Assembly (NCBI GenBank): GCA_025175895.1
Contig: CM046000.1
Coordinates: 68,166,720-68,230,719 of the forward strand
DNA length: 64,000 bases
Reading direction: 5' to 3'
DNA from: Wurfbainia villosa
Lineage: Eukaryota > Streptophyta > Magnoliopsida > Zingiberales > Zingiberaceae
Under the pieces are notes generated by a model that saw nothing but the letters and a program-made list of their open reading frames with translations, did not search any database and was not told the DNA's origin. Positions 58,122 to 64,000 of this stretch are shown piece by piece; within the stretch, counting starts at the first letter, position 1, and each line of letters opens with the position of its first letter. The position numbers and the translations under genes are program-made.

Positions 58122-61100
58122 TGTCATGCCCCCGGGAGTATGCCGTGTCGAAAAGCAAACGGACGGCATCTCCCCTGTACGTGACAACATATCGGGTTAA
58201 TACAAGGCCCGTAGGCTCACAATAACAATATGATATACACAGATATCAACATATCAAACATACTAAACACAGCGGAAACAATACAAACAGATCAACAAGA
58301 TACAAAGATCAACTGTGCACTCCGGAGTGACTTGACACGACAAGAATCATAACAGAAATCGAATCAAAGACCAAATACATACAATATGTCCGTATATCAC
58401 AAATACGAAAACAATACAGGGAAAAACCCAAACCAACAATCCGTAAGGATACAACAACACGGAAAATATATCCATTCGTCCGGTGTGAGATGGGATCAGC
58501 TGGCGGAGCTCTGAACGTCCAAGGAATCTTCTACCTGTTATCTGGGCGACAGGAAGCCTAGGGTCCCGGAGTGGTGAGTATAAACTCAGGGGTAATATAT
58601 AGAAAGTGCATGAACAACATATAAGGATAGATCTACAAGTATACATGTGAAGATCTACAGGTATACAGCATGAGTCTAATAGACATACAGTCATATCCAA
58701 ATCTAATAACAAGTAACTACAGTAAAGTCATACTCAATGTATATACTAAACTGATCAACTGAACAGGAAGTAATGTACCAACGTACCCGACGGTCTGCAA
58801 CACCATAAGCTATATCATCCTGACAGATATACAATAACATAACCCATATAATGTATCAAGTCAATCCCATACCTGACCAATACTCCAACCTATGAACAAT
58901 ATATGATCACCTGTAATAACAACTCGGTCCGTACCACACAATAACATGATGCTAATCAAATGCATATAACAGTCTGAATCAACGCATGTATCATGCTCAA
59001 CACATAACAGTAAATAAAAATGCAAATGACATGTATCATGATGTACAAGCATGTGCAACAATCATAGCTCAATCAAATGCAGCATCTCACAGGCATATGT
59101 AAAACATATATCAAATACATGCATACATATATATCAGCAATGCATATGCATGGTCATGCCTGCACACCCCACTCGCTACCACGACCCAGTGTGGCCTAGG
59201 TGGCAGGACATAACAACTATCCCGACTCCAGCCGCCACCACTCTCGAGTGACCGAGTTGGGTAGTATGAAACAGTAGCTAGCCCGCTATAGAGCTATATG
59301 CTACCCACACGGGGGTCCCTGCTACTAGCTGCTCCGTCCCTACCCATGAGTAGACGAGCACCGCACCCAGGACAACTGCACATCACACAACCACTGTCTA
59401 TAGTGGGTGAGTGCGCTAACTACCACTCCGCACAGTGGCCAAATGCGCATCTCCAGCTACCACCATCCATAGTGGCTAAGAACCACTACCCCGAGTGGCC
59501 GGGGAGGCAGGATGACTGACGACTCCTCTCAACCACAAGGCATACCCAGTCGCCAGCATGCATGAAATGTAATGATGCATAGCTCACACACAAATCCTCA
59601 CAACCCTCCCTAACTCACGGGGAGACCTAGTCAACCAAAAGTCAACCATGCAAGGACGACAAATCCGTAAGACTCTCTCTATCACACAAAGAGTCATACA
59701 CACCTGACAGTCAACCATGCTAAGACCTCTAGTCAGTAGCGAGATACCATCGACCGTCTATATAACCATACTCAGGCACACAATCCATAATGGATATACC
59801 ATCACGCTAGGACCTCTAGTCCATGGTTACATACTGACACCCTTACACTTATCTATGCACAGACAACTAGATCCACCATAAATGCACCACTAATACGGAT
59901 ATGATATAACAATCGACTCCATAATCCAAACCATCACCTAACCCTAGTGATGTAATACAGTAACCAAATCTGAAGTCACAAAGATAACCCTAACCACATG
60001 TACTTACTGAACATCTATCAGCTAATACATAATAGGGTTTATAGTTCCTATCCGTGCTAGATAATCAATGAGTAACAGAGTATATATCTCAAAGGTCAAG
60101 GCAGTACAAGCATGTGATTAAATAAGAGTGGATTTAAGGTAAACAGGTATATACATATATCCAAGATCATGCACTGGAATTGATCAAAACTACCGAACCA
60201 GGTAGATATTACCCACCTGATACGAAGCTCGACTAATTCTCACGGCCGCGGACCCGCTTCGTATCTCAAACCTGTACAATAATAGCAATAATGATTAAGT
60301 ACAAGTATCCCACAAACATAGGAACTAAACACTACATCATTCCTATACTCACATCCTTTCCTCGTCTACGAGGTAGAAACTCCGATTAACCCAATTTGAT
60401 ACCTAAAACCAAACTCACAATAGATCACCAACCTCCAAAGATCTATTAAAGTAAATAGATCTAAATACACTCAAATAACTATCCAATCATCTAAACATAA
60501 TCCCAATACTCAGAACAACCCAAGCTCACCACCAATCAATCGAAATCACCACAACCAAGCAATTCATACACACACACACACACCAACATTCACAGCCATG
60601 ACAGCTCCATCCCAACAACAGAACAAACAACAAAAACCATCAAATTTCATCCCTACGGCATCACCATTACAAACTCAATCCACAAAACAATATCTATTAC
60701 CCTCACAAATCCCATCAGATCAATATCAACAGAAAACATCACGAACAATCCAGCAATTACCACTGAACTACAAGGTAACAAGATCTTACCGTGCTGATCT
60801 CTCCACCAAAATCAAATGTTAACAATTGAATCACACTCTGAAGCTAAGCTATAGCAGTAGCTTACCATCCCTCTCAACCTAGCTTCAAATCCATCCGCCT
60901 TTGACAGAAAACCATCGAATACCATAGATGACAATAATAAGGATAACAAAGCTTACCAATCAGCTCTTCACCGGCAATGTTTCTCCCCTGTTCACCGTCG
61001 ACCATCAAACTCCACAAACTGCCCAAAAACCATAGATCTAAGCTACTGGCAACGAAAATCACAAGGATGGATTTCATCCAAATCAAGGGAAACAGATCGC

Positions 61101-61765
61101 CTGCTTACCCAAATCTCGGCAGAGCTCGTGAATCCCAGCTCACAGCCATAGACTTCATCGAATCGCTGTTGACCCCTAGCTCCCAGCGAGGACTGGAATC
61201 AAGCTAGGGAACCCGAAATCAGAGATCCCCTCCGCCGATGATCGGCACGCGTGGCGACCACAGCAGCTAGAGGAACGGCTACAGGCGTCGGCGATCAAAG
61301 CAAGGGAGAGCTCACGGCGGTCGCGATGATCGAAGAAGTCGATGGCGTCACGTACGATCGGGAAGGCTGCGGCGGCGTGGCCAAGCTTCCCTCCCCAGGA
61401 CGCCGACGAGCTGAGATCGGCCAGCAGGATCGCTCGGAGAAGAAGGAGAAAGCGAGAACTCACGAGGAAAGGAGGAAAACAGCGATCGCGATGGAAACAG
61501 AATCGCGATCGGCTTATATGGGTGGTTTCGCTGTTTGATTCGATTGAACCGGTTCAAGCCCAACCAAACTCAATTCAATTTGGTTCAGCCCTTAACCCAA
61601 GTCAAATCCAATCCGATTTAGCCCAAGCCCAATGCCAGCCCAAGCCTAATACCAGCCCAAATCTAATACCAGCCCAAGCCCAATTTCCAGCCCAATTAAC
61701 CCACTAATTAAATCCAAATTAATTAAAGGGTTAAACCAATTTTTTTTTTTTTACCATATTCTACA
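58122..61765 (-). repeat. Element E: gypsy 3' LTR
   Basis: About 3.6 kb, TGTCATGCCC...CTACA on the plus strand, so TGTAG...ATGACA in element orientation. The right edge abuts a minus-strand polypurine tract AAGTGGGGGAGAA (61766-61778). Same family as LTRs F and G. It includes an AC microsatellite (60568-60583), a GC-rich zone (61190-61520) and short CCAGCCCAA(G/A)-type repeats (61560-61700). Confidence 0.78.
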
Positions 61766-62930
61766 TTCTCCCCCACTTATAAAAATTTGGTCCCCAAATT
61801 TCCGACTCATGTACGAGTATGAGATGTCACAATAACCATCTCAAGTATCCGGAGCAAAATCACACCTCAAGTAACTAAGTGGAGTACTGAGCTCGAATAT
61901 TATATTCCAGCTCTTATACGCTCTTAGACAACCTATTAAGAGGTCAATTACTGTACCAGAGTGGAGCTCTATACCCGTAACCGATGGGAGACTTTGCCAA
62001 AATCGTAAGGTGAATCATGAATCACTATCAGAAATGATACTCAAGGATACTCCATGGATATAATTCCATCAAGCGATCCAACGAAATTCATCTTACGGCT
62101 TGAAAGAAAAGGAGCGGACCTAGCTAATCGATCATCGACTACCCAAATCCTATCAAGTCCTTTCCAAATTCTAGATAATCTCCCAACACAGTCTAACGTA
62201 CTAGGCTACCACTTCTATCTCGGTACATAACCCTACCGATCACAATATTCCAACTTTGCTTGTTGGCATACCCAACATCAAACTACGAAATCAACCGTGT
62301 TCTACCTGACGTTCCACCATAAAGGATATCTCAAACTCGCTATTTTCGGATATACTCCAAATAAATCATCACTCTCGAATGAAGAGTCTCTTGAAACACT
62401 CTTCCTAAATCGAAATACAATTCTGGGAACCACTATCCTTCCCAGAGACGGAGATTTATTCTCACAAGAGAAATTAATCTAATGTCCAAAATTCACTCTG
62501 TCACACAGAACTGAAAGTAATTGGAAGACTATAATGACTAATCTCGCTAGTTTCTCAACTAGCATATACATAATATACGTTTCATTCAACGACATCAGAA
62601 TCACTCCTAATCCCTGAAATGATGCCTCTACGTACAATACCTTTCCATCCATATCGGACGGATTAACTAACACTGACACAAAAGTCAGCCCCCATCTAGG
62701 CCTTGAAACCTAGCTTCACAAACTTCCGACCAGGTGATTGCCATCACCTTCTTGGTCCCACAAGTCGACAGTATAGTATCGCTAAAACATCCTATCCTCA
62801 TCTATGGTAAATACCAAATCAATCTAGGGGAACCACAACTTCCCTCAAGATTGGGAATATATCCATAAATATATCCTCCACATATATGATGACAATCGAT
62901 CTTAAATACTCCAAGAGTACTTGATTCCTC
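61766..62930 (-). pseudogene. Element E pol 3' end: RNase H and integrase remnants
   Basis: Minus-strand coding remnants. The RNase H piece VLVNPSDMDGKVLYVEASFQGLG lies within 62479-62679. Integrase-like sequence between about 62450 and 61880 is collinear with 16480-16990 of element F. A chromodomain-like tail just before the polypurine tract is suggested by position. Stops and frameshifts throughout. The order RNase H then integrase fits Ty3-gypsy, probably a chromovirus. Confidence 0.72.
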
Positions 62931-64000
62931 AAATCCATGAACGATCAAATCGTCAATAAGTCTAACAACACTATCAACATCTCCTAAAATTCATAACAAG
63001 TATGAAATGTCGTCTTCTGAGATATCTTCAGCTGATACTGCTGAGTAACTTACTTCTTCCGGATGAAAGTATCAAAGAACTCCAACTATATCTGGGGTAG
63101 TAGATCGCTGCTGATGTGATAACCTAATCTTCTGTAATAATCTCGGCTTTCGAGGTTGTGGATCATCCGCTCGAAAGCATCATCCATAGTCTTCAACTGA
63201 GTCTTCAAAATACATACTCTCCTCGTAGATACTGGCTGCTTATAGTAGAAATAGATACAATGGTCCATCGAATAATCTGACTCTGTGTCTCGTCGCAACC
63301 CGCACTGCACACACATAATCTCCTTTCGGAGTCTTTCCTCTGAGTTCGCTGATAAACATGAGAAGCTGCTGACAATCTACAATCGGTCTTCTATGATCGA
63401 AAAAACTCTCCAATAGTCGCTCGTGACTTACGACTTTAATCTTGCTCCTTTTATCCAACATTTGGAGATTTCGAATTCCAATAATTTGACTCGCAATATC
63501 TGCTTATCAAATCTCCAACTCTTTAAAACACTTACTACGGAGTCATTTCTATACACATGACTCGGTCTATACACTTCCGGTAGGATCTGGTAGGAGATCC
63601 AAACATCCTGATAAAGATGTCAACCGATAACCTGTGGGTGGCCAAAACCAACCCAATCACATTCTCGAGCTATTAGGGGGGTCGTAACCCTCACGAGTCT
63701 AACGACTCTGCATGGTACTTTCGTCACCAGACGATCACCCAACCTGAAGCTCAAGAATTCCCTGACGATGAGTCAAAAAATGACATGGGAAAATACCCTC
63801 TCACAACATCACTACACCGTGGCCAAGTGATGTGTGATTTCCCGAAGGTTATTTCCTATCTCTTCCACCAAGTACCGGCTAGATCCGGATAATGGTATGC
63901 AGCTAACTTAGCTTCCTCTGTATAATACGAGTTAAGTACTCAAAAGTACCCTCGACGTTATACAACCTAGAACGACCAACTCAGGGATCAAAATCCCTAT
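62931..64000 (-). other. Element E internal region, not resolved
   Basis: Expected to hold RT and protease given the order of domains, but I could not recognise conserved motifs. Short minus-strand frames at 63086-63316 and 63240-63461 have no recognisable domain. The element continues beyond the window. Confidence 0.35.

Overview
This is a nuclear genome segment from a flowering plant, most likely a monocot. It is AT-rich, packed with LTR retrotransposons, and carries one spliced MADS-box gene whose closest recognisable relatives are the grass B-sister genes (OsMADS29/ZMM17 type). The species cannot be named from the sequence. No rRNA, tRNA or CRISPR is present. The only tRNA-like sequences are retrotransposon primer-binding sites that match initiator Met-tRNA.

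Layout. 1-5,455: 3' ends of two SIRE/Maximus-like Ty1-copia elements. 5,456-30,695: an old plus-strand Ty3-gypsy element (F) and a second LTR element, broken up by two members of one Ty1-copia family with ~2.2-kb LTRs. These are A (5,825-15,197, decayed, TSD TAGTT) and B (17,505-27,166, much better preserved, TSD CTTTC), both coding on the minus strand. Half of B's right LTR plus flanking DNA was later duplicated in tandem (25,997-28,988). 30,696-34,002: a minus-strand LTR of the same gypsy family, holding microsatellites and a GC-rich foldback. 34,003-36,899: a fragment of the A/B LTR family, then a SIRE-like 5' LTR with a decayed gag (H). 36,900-40,455: unclassified tandemly repetitive DNA. 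40,456-50,422: a minus-strand copia element (D) split by a gag-only LTR element (C, 41,063-46,508, TSD GATAA). 50,423-55,684: the only low-copy region, holding the B-sister MADS-box gene (52,882-55,209). 55,685-58,121: an RTE-LINE tail remnant and one end of a CACTA DNA transposon. 58,122-64,000: a minus-strand gypsy element (E), with a 3.6-kb LTR and decayed pol, running off the window.

The host gene encodes a MIKC-type transcription factor expected to act in ovule and seed-coat development. Everything else is selfish DNA whose TSDs allow the insertion order to be read. The most notable unexplained structure is a series of four stem-loops in the untranslated leader of copia family A/B. All four share one apical hairpin, at the same spacing in both elements, but have different basal stems. 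Also notable are the gag-only element C, a tandem duplication whose flanks are identical while its LTR halves differ, and a pattern of scrambled sequence around CAG/CTG sites that may be a consensus artefact rather than biology.
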